Source of the DNA: Actinobacteria bacterium OV320 | GTDB lineage: Bacteria; Actinomycetota; Actinomycetes; Streptomycetales; Streptomycetaceae | Length of the DNA: 64,000 nt | Reading direction: 5' to 3' | Assembly: GCA_001298545.1 (NCBI GenBank) | Contig: LJCX01000010.1 | Span: 124,001 to 188,000, forward strand | Shown: piece after piece, positions 19,456 to 27,942 of the stretch | Position numbering within the stretch: the stretch's first letter is position 1 | How the letters are laid out: each line of letters opens with the position of its first letter | The notes under the pieces: generated by a model | Seen by the model: only the letters and a program-made list of their open reading frames with translations | What the model was told of the DNA's origin: nothing | The model's database searches: none | Position numbers and translations under genes: made by a program

Positions 19456-19784
19456 GAGGGGCACTGCGGGGCCGCCGGCTTCCGCGAGGTAGGCCAGCGG
19501 CCCCACGCGCCTGCAACTGATACACCGGCAGCTACGGTGCTCCCCTCCACTTCAGGCGCAGCATCGAGTCGAAGTCGCCCCTGTGTGCCCCCGGCCGCGG
19601 GGCTGCTCCGGTCCCAGCGGGGTGTCGGCGCCGGCAAGCTCCGCCAGGTCCTCGCTGCGGCAGACCACCGCGCTCTGGTGGAGCAGCGAGCCGTCGGGGT
19701 TCGTGCTCAGCTCGGTGAGCTTCTGTCTGCCGTACGGTGCGACCTCGCCGCAGTGCCGCAGTGCCGCGTGTACGGCGACGATTG

Positions 19785-20161
19785 CCTGACCAGAGTGAAC
19801 GCGTCAAGCTCGGCGACACGTTCTTCCACAACGGTCCGCCGGGCCTGTCGGCGAAGACCACGGCCGGTGTGGACATGGGCTTCAACCGGGAACCCGGGGG
19901 CACGTTGAATTCCATGACGACCGGGGGCAGGACGTACTTCTACCTCACCGACGCGATCGGCAGCGTGATCGGTCTGGCGGACGAGTACGGCAACAAGGTC
20001 GACACCTACACCTACAGCCCCCGCGGCGTGCGCATCCTGGCCCAGTCCAGCGAACCGGTCGCCCAGCCCTACCGCTTCGCCGGCAACTTCCAGGACCCCA
20101 CCGGCCTCTACCACCTGGGGCCGTTACTACGACGGGCGCGGCTGAGAAAGCGACCGCAGCC
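19785..20161 (+). pseudogene. RHS-repeat protein core remnant
   Basis: The frame reads SERVKLGDTFFHNGPPG, then TYFYLTDAIGSVIGLAD, TYTYSPRGV and PYRFAGNFQDPTGLYHLG, the end of the RHS-associated core that precedes the variable C-terminal tip. After HLG the expected ARYYDP is reached only by a frame change (RYYD appears in the next frame), consistent with a two-base deletion near 20120. The N-terminal thousand or more residues of a normal RHS protein are absent. RHS proteins deliver toxic C-terminal domains, so this is a leftover of a polymorphic toxin locus. Confidence 0.75.
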
Positions 20162-20305
20162 ATGATCGCGGACATCGGTATCACGGGGCTCTGCGAAGCT
20201 GGAGCCGCAGCGTTTACCGGACCGGGTGCTGTCCCGGCGCTCCCATACGGCATGACCATCGGCGCGGCCGCAGGCACTTACATCGGTGCCACCTACAAGA
20301 GCTGA
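20162..20305 (+). CDS. RHS C-terminal tip, glycine-zipper type
   Basis: A 47-codon segment from ATG 20162 to TGA 20303, open a little further upstream in the same frame, so the ATG need not be a true start. It reads IADIGITGLCEAGAAAFTGPG and ends GMTIGAAAGTYIGATYKS. The regular small-residue spacing (G/A every few positions) suggests membrane-active helices. In an intact RHS protein this would be the variable tip; here it is separated from the core by frameshifts. Whether it is expressed is unknown. Confidence 0.45.
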   Translation: MIADIGITGLCEAGAAAFTGPGAVPALPYGMTIGAAAGTYIGATYKS

Positions 20306-20318
20306 CGAACGGACCAAT

Positions 20319-20361
20319 CGTGGTTGCCGGAGCAAGCGTTTCCTTAGCTCCGGCAACCACG
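20319..20361 (+). terminator. Hairpin between RHS tip and small ORFs
   Basis: Perfect 14-bp arms (CGTGGTTGCCGGAG at 20319-20332 and its complement at 20348-20361) with a 15-nt loop. It sits 22 bp before the start of the first small membrane protein, so it could be a terminator of the RHS transcript or an attenuator for the downstream pair. Confidence 0.55.
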
Positions 20362-20382
20362 GTCTCGAACAGGGAGAATGAG

Positions 20383-20565
20383 ATGATCCAACCGGGAAGA
20401 GGGCGCCAGATCCTACTCTTCGGCATGCTGGCTCTCGTCTGCGGTGCACTTCTCCTGGCAATCTCCTTCGGGGGCCCGGCAGGCGCATTCGGACTGCTGT
20501 TCATTGCGGGTGGAGCTCTCTGCGTGCCTGTGAGTCTGATGAGCAAAAAGAAGGGGCAGAGGTGA
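20383..20565 (+). CDS. Small two-helix membrane protein
   Basis: A 60-residue protein with a basic N-terminus (GRGRQ), two hydrophobic helices (ILLFGMLALVCGALLLAISF and FGLLFIAGGALCVPVSLM) and a basic tail KKKGQR. ATG 20383 has an AGGGAG site. Third positions are less GC-rich than in neighbouring genes. Its place directly behind an RHS tip with membrane-active features suggests an immunity protein, but this is inference only. It overlaps the next gene by one base (TGATG). Confidence 0.6.
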   Translation: MIQPGRGRQILLFGMLALVCGALLLAISFGGPAGAFGLLFIAGGALCVPVSLMSKKKGQR

Positions 20566-20684
20566 TGTGGTCCTTTTCCGCCCCGCCGTTGCTGCGAGAT
20601 GGGCAATCGGCGCTCTTGTTCACCGTCGGATTTATCGTGCTGGTAGGAGCCGCCATATTTTTGTTCAGCAAGAGGAACAGGTGA
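20565..20684 (+). CDS. Miniature single-helix membrane protein
   Basis: A 39-residue protein whose ATG overlaps the stop of the previous gene as TGATG, with AGAAGGGGCAGAGG upstream, so translational coupling is likely. It has one membrane segment (ALLFTVGFIVLVGAAIFLF) and a basic end SKRNR. It uses the rare codons ATA and TTT/TTG repeatedly, unlike nearby Streptomyces genes. Probable partner of the preceding small membrane protein. Confidence 0.5.
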   Translation: MWSFSAPPLLRDGQSALLFTVGFIVLVGAAIFLFSKRNR

Positions 20685-20953
20685 AGTGCCCGTGACGTCG
20701 TAGCACGAACGCGGTCGGTGTGGCCTGACCCAGCGGTACGCGTACGTCAGCCGGCTACGAGACCGGCCCGGCGTACGGCGCGCGAGCTGCTGCGCCAGTC
20801 GTATTACTGCTACGAGTTCTCCAGCGTGGCGGTCATGCGCTCGCTGATCGCGGTGCCGAACCGGTTCAGCTGCAGTTCCCCCTCAACGACTCCTCATCGC
20901 CCCAACCAAGACAGGGAGGTCAGATCGCTGATGAGACGTCTGGCCGACCGCGC
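20685..20953. other. Intergenic, no gene seen
   Basis: This stretch between the small membrane proteins and the MerR gene has a plus-strand frame that includes ARELLRQSYYCYEFSS, with no recognisable family. It may be another decayed fragment. Confidence 0.3.
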
Positions 20954-21331
20954 CTACGGGTGCGTGTCCGTGATCGCGATGACCTCGTCGAGGTGGTCCA
21001 GGGTGGCCTGCAGGTCGTCGATCTTGGCCTGGATGCGCTCGCGCTCGGCTCGCAGCATGGCTCGTTGCTCGGCGTCGGTGTGCCCGGAGTCCCAGCACGG
21101 CAGGAGTTCGGTGATCCTTCGGCTGGTGAGGCCGGCGGCGAACATCTCCTGGAAGAAGCGGACCAGGGGGATGGCGTCTTGCCGGTACAGGCGCTGGCCG
21201 GAGGGGCTGCGCTCCGCGATGAGCAGCCCTTGCTGCTCGTAGTAGCGCACGGCGCGCACTGAGACGCCGGCACCCCGTGCCACCTCGCCGATGCGGATCA
21301 ACCGCTCGGGTGCGGACACTGTGACAGTCAT
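20954..21331 (-). CDS. MerR-family regulator
   Basis: A 125-residue MerR protein: winged helix-turn-helix at residues about 10-80 (LIRIGEVARGAGVSVRAVRYY, QGLL, SGQRLY) and a C-terminal coiled coil (residues about 85-120, LRAERERIQAKIDDLQATLDHL). No Cys cluster for metal binding is seen, so a small-molecule or orphan sensor is likely. ATG 21331 follows GAGAGGA. It is divergent from an SDR gene with a typical MerR-type promoter between them (21369-21400), so it probably activates that gene and represses itself. Confidence 0.9.
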   Translation of the reverse strand: MTVTVSAPERLIRIGEVARGAGVSVRAVRYYEQQGLLIAERSPSGQRLYRQDAIPLVRFFQEMFAAGLTSRRITELLPCWDSGHTDAEQRAMLRAERERIQAKIDDLQATLDHLDEVIAITDTHP

Positions 21332-21368
21332 GGTGATTCCTCTCACCTCTGGCCCTGACGACCAGCAC

Positions 21369-21400
21369 TTGCCTCTGACGCTGGCGTCAGGTTTTAGCGT
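21369..21400 (+). promoter_or_regulatory. MerR-type promoter and operator
   Basis: A -35-like TTGCCT (21369-21374) and a -10-like TAGCGT (21395-21400) are separated by 20 bp, longer than the usual 17 as is typical of MerR-activated promoters. Inside the spacer is the perfect palindrome TGACGCTGGCGTCA (21376-21389). The promoter points at the SDR gene. Confidence 0.7.
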
Positions 21401-21407
21401 ACCGGCC

Positions 21408-22136
21408 ATGGATATCAACAACTCCGTCGCCCTTGTCACCGGAGCCAACCGCGGCCTGGGCCGCGCCTTCGCCCAGCGCCTGCTCGAACGGGGCGCCCGC
21501 AAGGTCTACGCGACGGCCCGCCGACCGGAGACCGTGGACCTGCCCGGGGTCGAGGTGCTGCCCCTCGACATCGCCGATCCCGCATCCGTGAGGGCCGCCG
21601 CCGAGGCCGCCCAAGACGTCTCGCTACTCATCAACAACGCGGGAATCAGTACGGGGACCGACCTGCTGACCGGTTCGCTGGACGCGGTGCGGCACGAGCT
21701 GGAGACCAACATGTTCGGCCACCTGGGAATGATCCGGGAGTTCGCGCCCACGCTCGCCAGGAACGGCGGGGGCGCGATCGTCAACGTCCTCTCCGCCATG
21801 TCGTGGTTCGGGGGCAAGGGCGCCAATGCCTACCACCTGACCAAGGCCGCCGCCTGGGCGATGACCAACGGCGTCCGCCTGGAGCTCGCCGAGCAGGGCA
21901 CGCTCGTCACAGCGGTACACCTCGGCCTGGCCGACACCGACATGGCGGCGGGCTGGCCCGTGGACAAGATCGCTCCGTCGGACCTGGCCGACGCGGCGCT
22001 CGACGGTGTTGAGGCGGGCTCCGCCGAGGTCCTCGCCGACCAGTGGAGTCGGGATGTCAAGTCCCGTCTGCCGCTGACGCCGGAAGAGTTCAACGCCGCA
22101 ATGGACCGCGCCCAGGCGGCGCTGATGGCGGCCTGA
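21408..22136 (+). CDS. Short-chain dehydrogenase
   Basis: A 242-residue classical-type SDR with TGANRGLGRAF (cofactor binding), NNAGIS (about residue 80) and catalytic Tyr/Lys in AYHLTKAAA (about residues 144-152). ATG 21408 starts 8 bp after the -10-like element of the MerR promoter, so the transcript may be nearly leaderless. Control by the divergent MerR protein is inferred from the spacer architecture. The substrate is unknown. Confidence 0.92.
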   Translation: MDINNSVALVTGANRGLGRAFAQRLLERGARKVYATARRPETVDLPGVEVLPLDIADPASVRAAAEAAQDVSLLINNAGISTGTDLLTGSLDAVRHELETNMFGHLGMIREFAPTLARNGGGAIVNVLSAMSWFGGKGANAYHLTKAAAWAMTNGVRLELAEQGTLVTAVHLGLADTDMAAGWPVDKIAPSDLADAALDGVEAGSAEVLADQWSRDVKSRLPLTPEEFNAAMDRAQAALMAA

Positions 22137-22232
22137 GGGCCCCTCGGGCCGCACGGACTTCGGTCGGCTGCTTCTCCATCGGCCTCTCGAACTCCTCTAC
22201 TTGAGGTTGAACCCGTGGTGTCGTGTCGCTGA

Positions 22233-22860
22233 TCAGGCGGGTCCGATGGCCAGGCCGGTCTCGTCGAGGCAGCCGTCCATGAGGTGACTGCGGTACTGGA
22301 TGAGGCGCAAGCCGCGTCGGATGCGCTGGTCGAGGGTGTTCGGGGGACTGAAGGCGACGTTGGATAGCCATCCGCGTCGCAGGAGAGACCAGATGCCTTC
22401 GACGGGGTTGAGGTCGGGTGCGTAGGGCGGCAGGTAGTTGATGGTCAGCCACTCCCGGGCTGCCGCCCACTGCCACAGGTCGGCGGCTTTGTGGACGTTG
22501 AGGTTGTCCCAGACCAGGACGATCGGGCCGCCGAGCTGCTGATGGGCGGCGATCAGCAGGTCCCGGTAGTCGCGCCGGGAGAAGCCTTTGCGCCCGTCGC
22601 GTCGGCCGTCGTCTCTGTGTGGCCGGTAGATCAGCCTTGAGCGGTGGCCGGGTTCGTAGCAGGTCAGTGCGGCAATGGACATCCGTCTACGGGAACGGCC
22701 GCGGACCCGCACCACCGGTGTGTGTCCGCGTTGTGACCAGGTCTTCGCCTGCGGGGGCGTCATGGAGAATCCGACTTCGTCCTCGAAGACGACGAGGCTC
22801 CACGAGCCGCCGCGAGCCTTCCGCGCGGTGCCACACCTCCTTGACCCACCCGGCGACCCC
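22233..22860 (-). pseudogene. IS630-type transposase, truncated and frameshifted
   Basis: Minus-strand DDE transposase with VFEDEVGFSM (first Asp), VLVWDNLNVHKA (second Asp) and LPPYAPDLNPVEGIWS (Glu). The segment before it, VAGWVKEVWHRAEGSRR, is in another frame at about 22815-22860, so a frameshift lies near 22815, and the N-terminal helix-turn-helix half is missing. It abuts a fragment of a different transposase on the plus strand, so its 5' end was lost in a rearrangement. The C-terminus looks complete. Terminal repeats were not found. Confidence 0.75.
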
Positions 22861-22869
22861 CGGACCGGT

Positions 22870-23062
22870 ACGAGGAAATGTACGAGCGACAGCGCAAGGC
22901 GCACTCCTCGCGACGTATCCGGGTCCAGCACGCTGTCGCCCACCTGCAGAACAGGCGGATCCTGGCTCGTCACCTCGGCGGCCGCGATCACATGAGTCAC
23001 ACAGTCCAGTCCTTCGCCGGCCTGCCCTCACATCAGCAGACCGCGGACCTGAACCCGGCACG
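22870..23062 (+). pseudogene. IS5-type transposase C-terminal remnant
   Basis: The plus-strand frame reads MYERQRKAHSSRRIRVQHAV, then AHLQNRRILARHLGGRDHM and SFAGLPSHQQ, like the C-terminal part of IS5-family (DDE_Tnp_4) transposases, where R-x-R-I-x-V-E-H-A and the following helix close the catalytic domain (here Q replaces the catalytic-type Glu). Only about 60 residues remain. It abuts the IS630 fragment, suggesting one element inserted into or recombined with the other. Confidence 0.55.
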
Positions 23063-23220
23063 TCAGATGGGAAACCAAGTCCCGCCGAAACCCTCGCTGT
23101 CTCACCGCATACCGTGCACGAGCTCGTTAGCCAGGGACAACTTGTCCGCGGTTAGAACCGCCCTTCATCCGATTCCCGGTTCGCGTCAAGATTGCCCTGT
23201 CGAACAGAGGAGGTCGGACG

Positions 23221-24042
23221 ATGGACCGGGCGTTGCTGGCAGATTTTCTCCGAGCGCGCCGTGAGGCGTTGCAGCCGGAGGATGTCGGGCTTCCCCGCGG
23301 GCAGCGGCGCCGCACCGGCGGGCTGCGGCGCGAGGAGGTGGCGGCGCTGGCCGGGATGTCGGCCGACTACTACAGCAGAATCGAGCAGCAGCGAGGTCCG
23401 GCGCCGTCGGAGCGGATGCTCGTCGCGCTCGCCCGGGCACTGCGTCTCAACCAGAGCGAGCGTGACCACCTCTTCATCCTGGGCGGGAACCCGGCGCCGC
23501 GGCGGATCCTGCGGGACGACTACATCGGTCCCACGATGACGCGGATCGTCGCCGGCCTCTCGGACGTGCCCGCCATCGTGCTGTCACGGCTCGGCGAGGC
23601 GTTGCTGCAGACGCCCCCGGCGGTCGCACTGCTCGGTGACTACACCCAGTACTCGGGCATGTCCCGTTACCTGGTCTACCGCTGGTTCACCGGTGATCCG
23701 CGGGTCCGTGGCCTGTACCCCGTCGAGGACCATCCGATACGAGGCAGGGTCTTCGCCGCGGAGATCCGGGACGCGTACACGGCGGATCCCACCGGGAGGG
23801 CCGGCGAGATCGTCGCGGCGCTGTTGGAGGCCAGTTCCGAGTTCGCGAACATCTGGCGGTTGCACGAGGTGGGCGTGACCCATCATCACGACCTCAAGCG
23901 CTACCGGCACCCCGAGTTGGGGGAGCTGGAGCTGTACGCCGAGATGCTGTTGGATCCGGAGCAGTGTCAGACGCTGCTGGTGTTCAGCGCCGTGCCCGGT
24001 TCCCCGAGCGACCGCAAGCTTCAGCTCCTGACCGCCCTCTAG
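23221..24042 (+). CDS. XRE-family regulator, MmyB type
   Basis: A 273-residue regulator with an N-terminal helix-turn-helix (GGLRREEVAALAGMSADYYS, about residues 33-52) and a C-terminal MmyB-like ligand-binding domain (LGDYTQYSGMSRYLVYRWF, HHHDLKRYRHPELGELELY). AGAGGAGG precedes ATG 23221 at a good distance. It lies upstream and in the same direction as a quinone-oxidoreductase-like gene (113 bp gap), which is the likeliest target. Confidence 0.92.
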   Translation: MDRALLADFLRARREALQPEDVGLPRGQRRRTGGLRREEVAALAGMSADYYSRIEQQRGPAPSERMLVALARALRLNQSERDHLFILGGNPAPRRILRDDYIGPTMTRIVAGLSDVPAIVLSRLGEALLQTPPAVALLGDYTQYSGMSRYLVYRWFTGDPRVRGLYPVEDHPIRGRVFAAEIRDAYTADPTGRAGEIVAALLEASSEFANIWRLHEVGVTHHHDLKRYRHPELGELELYAEMLLDPEQCQTLLVFSAVPGSPSDRKLQLLTAL

Positions 24043-24154
24043 CGGCTGCCGACCTCACACACCTCAAGGCACTGTCTCGAAGCCGAGGCGTGCCCCGGCC
24101 TCACGATGCCTCAGATTCGAAGCATCTTCTCTGCCATGAAAGGTGGCATTTATC

Positions 24155-25096
24155 ATGAAAGCAGTACGTTTCCATGAGTACGGCACTCCGGACGTCTTGC
24201 ATTACGAGGACGTGGAACAGCCGGTCCCCGCGGCCGGTGAGGTCCGGATCCGGGTGGCCGCGACGTCGTTCAACCCGGTCGACGGCAACATCCGCGCGGG
24301 CTTCATGCAGGGCCCCATCCCGGTGACCCTGCCGCACACCCCCGGCATCGACCTCGCGGGCACGGTCGACGCGCTGGGCGAGGGCGCGGACAGGGTCCGG
24401 GCGGGTGACCAGGTTGTCGGCTTCCTGCCGATGACCGGCGCCGGCGCGGCGGCGGAGTACGTACTCGCACCGGCCAGCCTGTTGACGGCGGCGCCTGCGA
24501 GCATCCCGCTGGCCGATGCGGGCGGGCTGCCGCTGGTCGGGCTCACCGCCTGGCAGGCCCTCTTCGACCACGCCAAGCTCACTGCCGGCCAGCGGGTGCT
24601 GATCAACGGTGCGGGCGGAGCGGTCGGCGGCTACGCCGTCCAGCTGGCCAAGCACGCCGGCGCACACGTGATCGCGACGGCCGGGCCGCGCAGCAGCGAA
24701 CGCGTCAGGACGGCGGGTGCCGATGAGGTGTTCGGCCACGGGGTCCCCGAGCTGTCCGCGCTGGTCGACGTCGTGCTCAACCTAGCGCCGGTCGATCCGA
24801 TGCAATTGGCCGCGCTGACCTCCGTGGTCCGCGACGGCGGCATCGTGGTGAACACGACGGTGTGGATGCCCGCGCCTTCCGACGAGGAACGCGGCGTAAG
24901 CGGCGTCAACCTCTTCGTCAACAGCGACGCCGCGCAGCTGGCGAGGCTGGTCACGCTGGTCGATTCCGGAGCGCTGCACGTCGACATCGCTCGACGGGTG
25001 CCGCTGGCCGAGCTGCCGGCGCTGCACGCGGAGGCCGCAGAAGGCACGCTCTCCGGCAAGGTCCTCGTCCTTCCCTCCGCCGCCTCTCTCACCTAG
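24155..25096 (+). CDS. Quinone oxidoreductase-like MDR protein
   Basis: A 313-residue medium-chain reductase/dehydrogenase without the catalytic or structural zinc ligands, so a zinc-independent NADPH:quinone reductase-like enzyme. GroES-like N-terminal domain (residues about 1-120, with FNPVDGNIRAG and TPGIDLAGTV) and Rossmann domain (LINGAGGAVGGYAVQLAK, about residue 150). ATG 24155 is preferred over GTG 24143 because AAAGGTGG lies at ideal spacing. It heads a same-strand series of redox and hydrolase genes running to 29680. Confidence 0.92.
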   Translation: MKAVRFHEYGTPDVLHYEDVEQPVPAAGEVRIRVAATSFNPVDGNIRAGFMQGPIPVTLPHTPGIDLAGTVDALGEGADRVRAGDQVVGFLPMTGAGAAAEYVLAPASLLTAAPASIPLADAGGLPLVGLTAWQALFDHAKLTAGQRVLINGAGGAVGGYAVQLAKHAGAHVIATAGPRSSERVRTAGADEVFGHGVPELSALVDVVLNLAPVDPMQLAALTSVVRDGGIVVNTTVWMPAPSDEERGVSGVNLFVNSDAAQLARLVTLVDSGALHVDIARRVPLAELPALHAEAAEGTLSGKVLVLPSAASLT

Positions 25097-25290
25097 GCGA
25101 CTTTCTACGGCACGACGATCGCGTCGCGTCTCCCTGCAAGCGGTCGAGCCATCGCGGGGAGCTGCGGTCTGCCAGACCTGGCAGACCGCGGCCTCAGCGA
25201 TTCATGCCGACCACAGCCGAACCCTGCCGGGTCCACCGCCCCTACGCATCACACCAGCTCAGACCCATGAGCCAAAAGGACAGGACAGCC

Positions 25291-26241
25291 ATGTCACTCG
25301 GTTTCGACCCCGAGTTCGCCCAGGTTTTCGCCCCCATGGCCGAGGCCATGTCGCACGCCATGCCCCCGGCGGTCGGCGACGTGCCCGCACGCCGCGCCAT
25401 CTGGGAGCCGATCATCGGTGCCGCGTCGGCGGCCCAGCCGATCCCGATCGACGTCACGACCGCCGAGCACCACGCAACCGCCGCCGACGGCACACAGATC
25501 ACCATGCGCTGGTACGCCAAGACCGGCGCCGCAGCGGGGCCGGCGGTGCTGTTCTTCCACGGCGGCGGCTACATCTTCGGCCACATCGACCTGTTCGACG
25601 GACCGGTCTCGCGCTACGTCTCCGCCAGCGGGGTGCCGATGCTGTCGGTCGAATACCGCCGGGCCCCCGAGCATCCGTTCCCGACGCCGCTCGAGGACGC
25701 CTACGCCGCCCTGTACTGGCTGCACGAACACGCCGGCGAACTAGGCGTCGAACGGGGCCGGATCGCGGTGATGGGCGACAGCGCCGGGGGCGGACTGGCG
25801 GCGGCTCTGTCGATCCTCACCCGGGAGCGCGGCGGTCCGGCAATCGCCCGGCAGATCCTGCTCATGCCGATGCTCGACGACCGCACCACCACGCCCGACC
25901 CGCACATCGAGCCGTACCTGCTGTGGTCCTACGAGGACAGCCGCACCGCGTGGCCGGCGCTGCTCGGCGACGCGGCGGGCAGGCCGGACGTGCCCGCCAC
26001 GGCGGCTCCGGCCCGCCTCCAGGACGCGACCGGGCTGCCCCCGGCCTACATCGAGGTCGGCCAGCTCGACGCCTTCCGCGACGAGGACCTCGCCTACGCG
26101 ACCAAGCTCAGCCGGGCCGGCGTCCCCGTGGAATTCCACCTGCACCCGGGCGTCCCGCACGAGTTCGACTCCATCGCCTTCACCACCGACGTCGCTCGCC
26201 GCGCCATCGCCGACCGCGTCCGCGTCCTCGCCTCCCTCTAG
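25291..26241 (+). CDS. HSL-family alpha/beta hydrolase (esterase)
   Basis: A 316-residue esterase of the hormone-sensitive-lipase family: oxyanion motif FFHGGGYIFG (about residue 87), nucleophile GDSAGG (about residue 162), acid in GQLDAFRDED and His in GVPHEFDS. It should hydrolyse short-chain esters in the cytoplasm. ATG 25291 is chosen; an in-frame ATG lies 24 bp upstream. Immediately after its stop comes an old-yellow-enzyme remnant, with no gap for that gene's start. Confidence 0.92.
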   Translation: MSLGFDPEFAQVFAPMAEAMSHAMPPAVGDVPARRAIWEPIIGAASAAQPIPIDVTTAEHHATAADGTQITMRWYAKTGAAAGPAVLFFHGGGYIFGHIDLFDGPVSRYVSASGVPMLSVEYRRAPEHPFPTPLEDAYAALYWLHEHAGELGVERGRIAVMGDSAGGGLAAALSILTRERGGPAIARQILLMPMLDDRTTTPDPHIEPYLLWSYEDSRTAWPALLGDAAGRPDVPATAAPARLQDATGLPPAYIEVGQLDAFRDEDLAYATKLSRAGVPVEFHLHPGVPHEFDSIAFTTDVARRAIADRVRVLASL

Positions 26242-26932
26242 CCCCGAGGGCGTCATGTTCACCGCCAACGGCTTCTAGGAGATGCCCGCCCCCCGGGGCC
26301 CTCTCCGCCGAGGAGATCGCCGGTGTGTTCGACGAGTTCCGCCGCGCGGCGGCGGCCGTCGCTGCCGGGTTCGACGGCGTGGAGGTCCACTGCGTCAACG
26401 GCTGCCTCCTCCACCAGTTCCTCTCCTCCCATGCCAAGGAGCGCACCGAGCCCTACGGCGGCTCCGTCGCCCACTGCATCCGCTCACCACCGCGATGCCG
26501 CTGTGCCCGCCGAGATCGGCGCCGACCGCACCGGCTTGTGCATCTCTCCCCATAACCCCCACAACGGCATCGCCGAGCACGACAGCACGACGTCCACCCG
26601 GCGCCGCTCGACGTCATCGACCCGATCGGCCTCGCCTGCCTGCACCTCATCCAGAGCAGCCCCGACGAGGAATTCCTGCAGCACATACGCCGACCGTGGG
26701 TCACGGCACTGATCGTCGACCGCGGCGGCACCCCGCTCGGTACCCGCTTCGCCGACTTCGGCTCTCGTCTGACCAGTGCCGTCTCGTTCGCGCCCCCGCA
26801 CTGGCCTACCCCGACCTGTCGCACCGCGTCCGCACGGGCGCCCCGCTCAACGAGCCCGACCCGACGACCTGCCACGGCGGCGACCACCGCGGCTACGCCG
26901 ACCACCCCACCCTCCCCACCACGGAGAGCTGA
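26242..26932 (+). pseudogene. Old-yellow-enzyme (NADH:flavin oxidoreductase) remnant
   Basis: Joined directly to the esterase stop, this piece starts in the middle of an OYE: PEGVMFTANGF, a TAG, then LSAEEIAGVFDEFRRAAAA, FDGVEVHCVNGCLLHQFLSS and YGGSV, with later parts (LHLIQSSPDEEFLQHI, APLNEPDPTTCHGGD) in other frames. The N-terminal half including most of the FMN site is missing, and at least two frameshifts and one stop are present. The normally conserved HGANGYLLHQF has become HCVNGCLLHQF. It ends 3 bp before the SRPBCC gene. Confidence 0.75.
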
Positions 26933-26935
26933 ACC

Positions 26936-27466
26936 ATGACCACACTCCTCATCGGCCCAGCCGACAAGACCGTCACCATCACCGTCCAGCAGCGGACCCG
27001 CACGGCACCCCAGGACGCCTTCCACATCCTGGCGCCCATCGACCTCCCCACCGTCTTCCGCCCGGTGGCCCCGTTCCCCGGCATCAGCAGCGTGAAGAAC
27101 CAGACCGAGGCCTGGGACCACGCGGGCCCGCGACGAAACCCGCAGTTCGACGACGGCTCCCAGGCCGACGAAGAACTCACCGAATACGTACCGGGCTCCA
27201 GCTTCGCCTACCAGCTGACCGGCTTCACCAACGTCCTCTCCCACCTCGCGGCCGGCATCCGGGGCGAGTTCAACGTCAACCCCGATGGCGACGGCACGCT
27301 CATCCGCTGGACCTACGAGTTCAAGCCGCTGCCCGGCCGCCGCTGGATCCTCGCCGGCCCCTTCACCCCGCTCTGGCGCCGCTACATGGTGGCCGCCCTC
27401 GACCGCTGCGTCCACGTCATCGAAACAAAGGACAACAGCACCCGGACGCCGCACCGGGCCAGGTGA
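26936..27466 (+). CDS. SRPBCC-family protein
   Basis: A 176-residue protein of the START/Bet v1-like SRPBCC fold: FHILAPIDLPTVFRP at the N-terminus, conserved WDHAG, and a C-terminal long strand/helix (LIRWTYEFKPLPGRRW). Such proteins bind hydrophobic small molecules or act as cyclases. ATG 26936 has GGAGAG upstream and lies just after the OYE remnant stop, so it was probably translated in an operon with that gene when intact. The ligand is unknown. Confidence 0.8.
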   Translation: MTTLLIGPADKTVTITVQQRTRTAPQDAFHILAPIDLPTVFRPVAPFPGISSVKNQTEAWDHAGPRRNPQFDDGSQADEELTEYVPGSSFAYQLTGFTNVLSHLAAGIRGEFNVNPDGDGTLIRWTYEFKPLPGRRWILAGPFTPLWRRYMVAALDRCVHVIETKDNSTRTPHRAR

Positions 27467-27942
27467 CGGCCCGAAGCAGCGGCACCAGAGTTTTGACCCG
27501 GTCACTTCGATCGAGTTGAACCCGTAGGAACACGTATTCGGGTCAGCCTCCCACGCACTCCAGTGCCGAGGGGCGATCAGCTCGGGCCGATCCCGAGATC
27601 CACTGCACGGCACCCGCGGCAGCGCCGGAAAGACCACAGCAACGATGGCCGCCCTGGCCCGGCGGATGCACGAGGCGGACACACCCATCGCCTCCAAGCA
27701 CTGCCGGCGTCCCGAGGCGGGCGTACTGGCGCTGCACCGACAGCAGCTTACGGACCCTGCTCAGGCCCGAAAGCCGCTGGACAGCCCTGGGAGCGCGGGA
27801 AGGTGGCCCGAAGTGCCACGGCCCCAGCCAGCGAACGAGCCCATCCAACAGATATGCGGCCAGCCGTATGACTGGCGGCACGTTTAGGTATCTGGCCACC
27901 TCATTGGTTTCGCCGGATCAACTCATTGAAGGAGACACAGCT
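27467..27942. other. Intergenic with decayed coding-like pieces
   Basis: No intact gene is seen. A plus-strand piece at about 27645-27720 (MAALARRMHEADTPIASKH) resembles the start of a helix-turn-helix as found in recombinases or transposases, but is too short to assign. The motif GTTGAACCCGT occurs at 27515-27525, as it does near 22206 and 61451. Confidence 0.35.

Noticed and set aside
22145..23062. Intact functional transposon
   Set aside because: Both transposases are truncated or frameshifted and no terminal inverted repeats were found.
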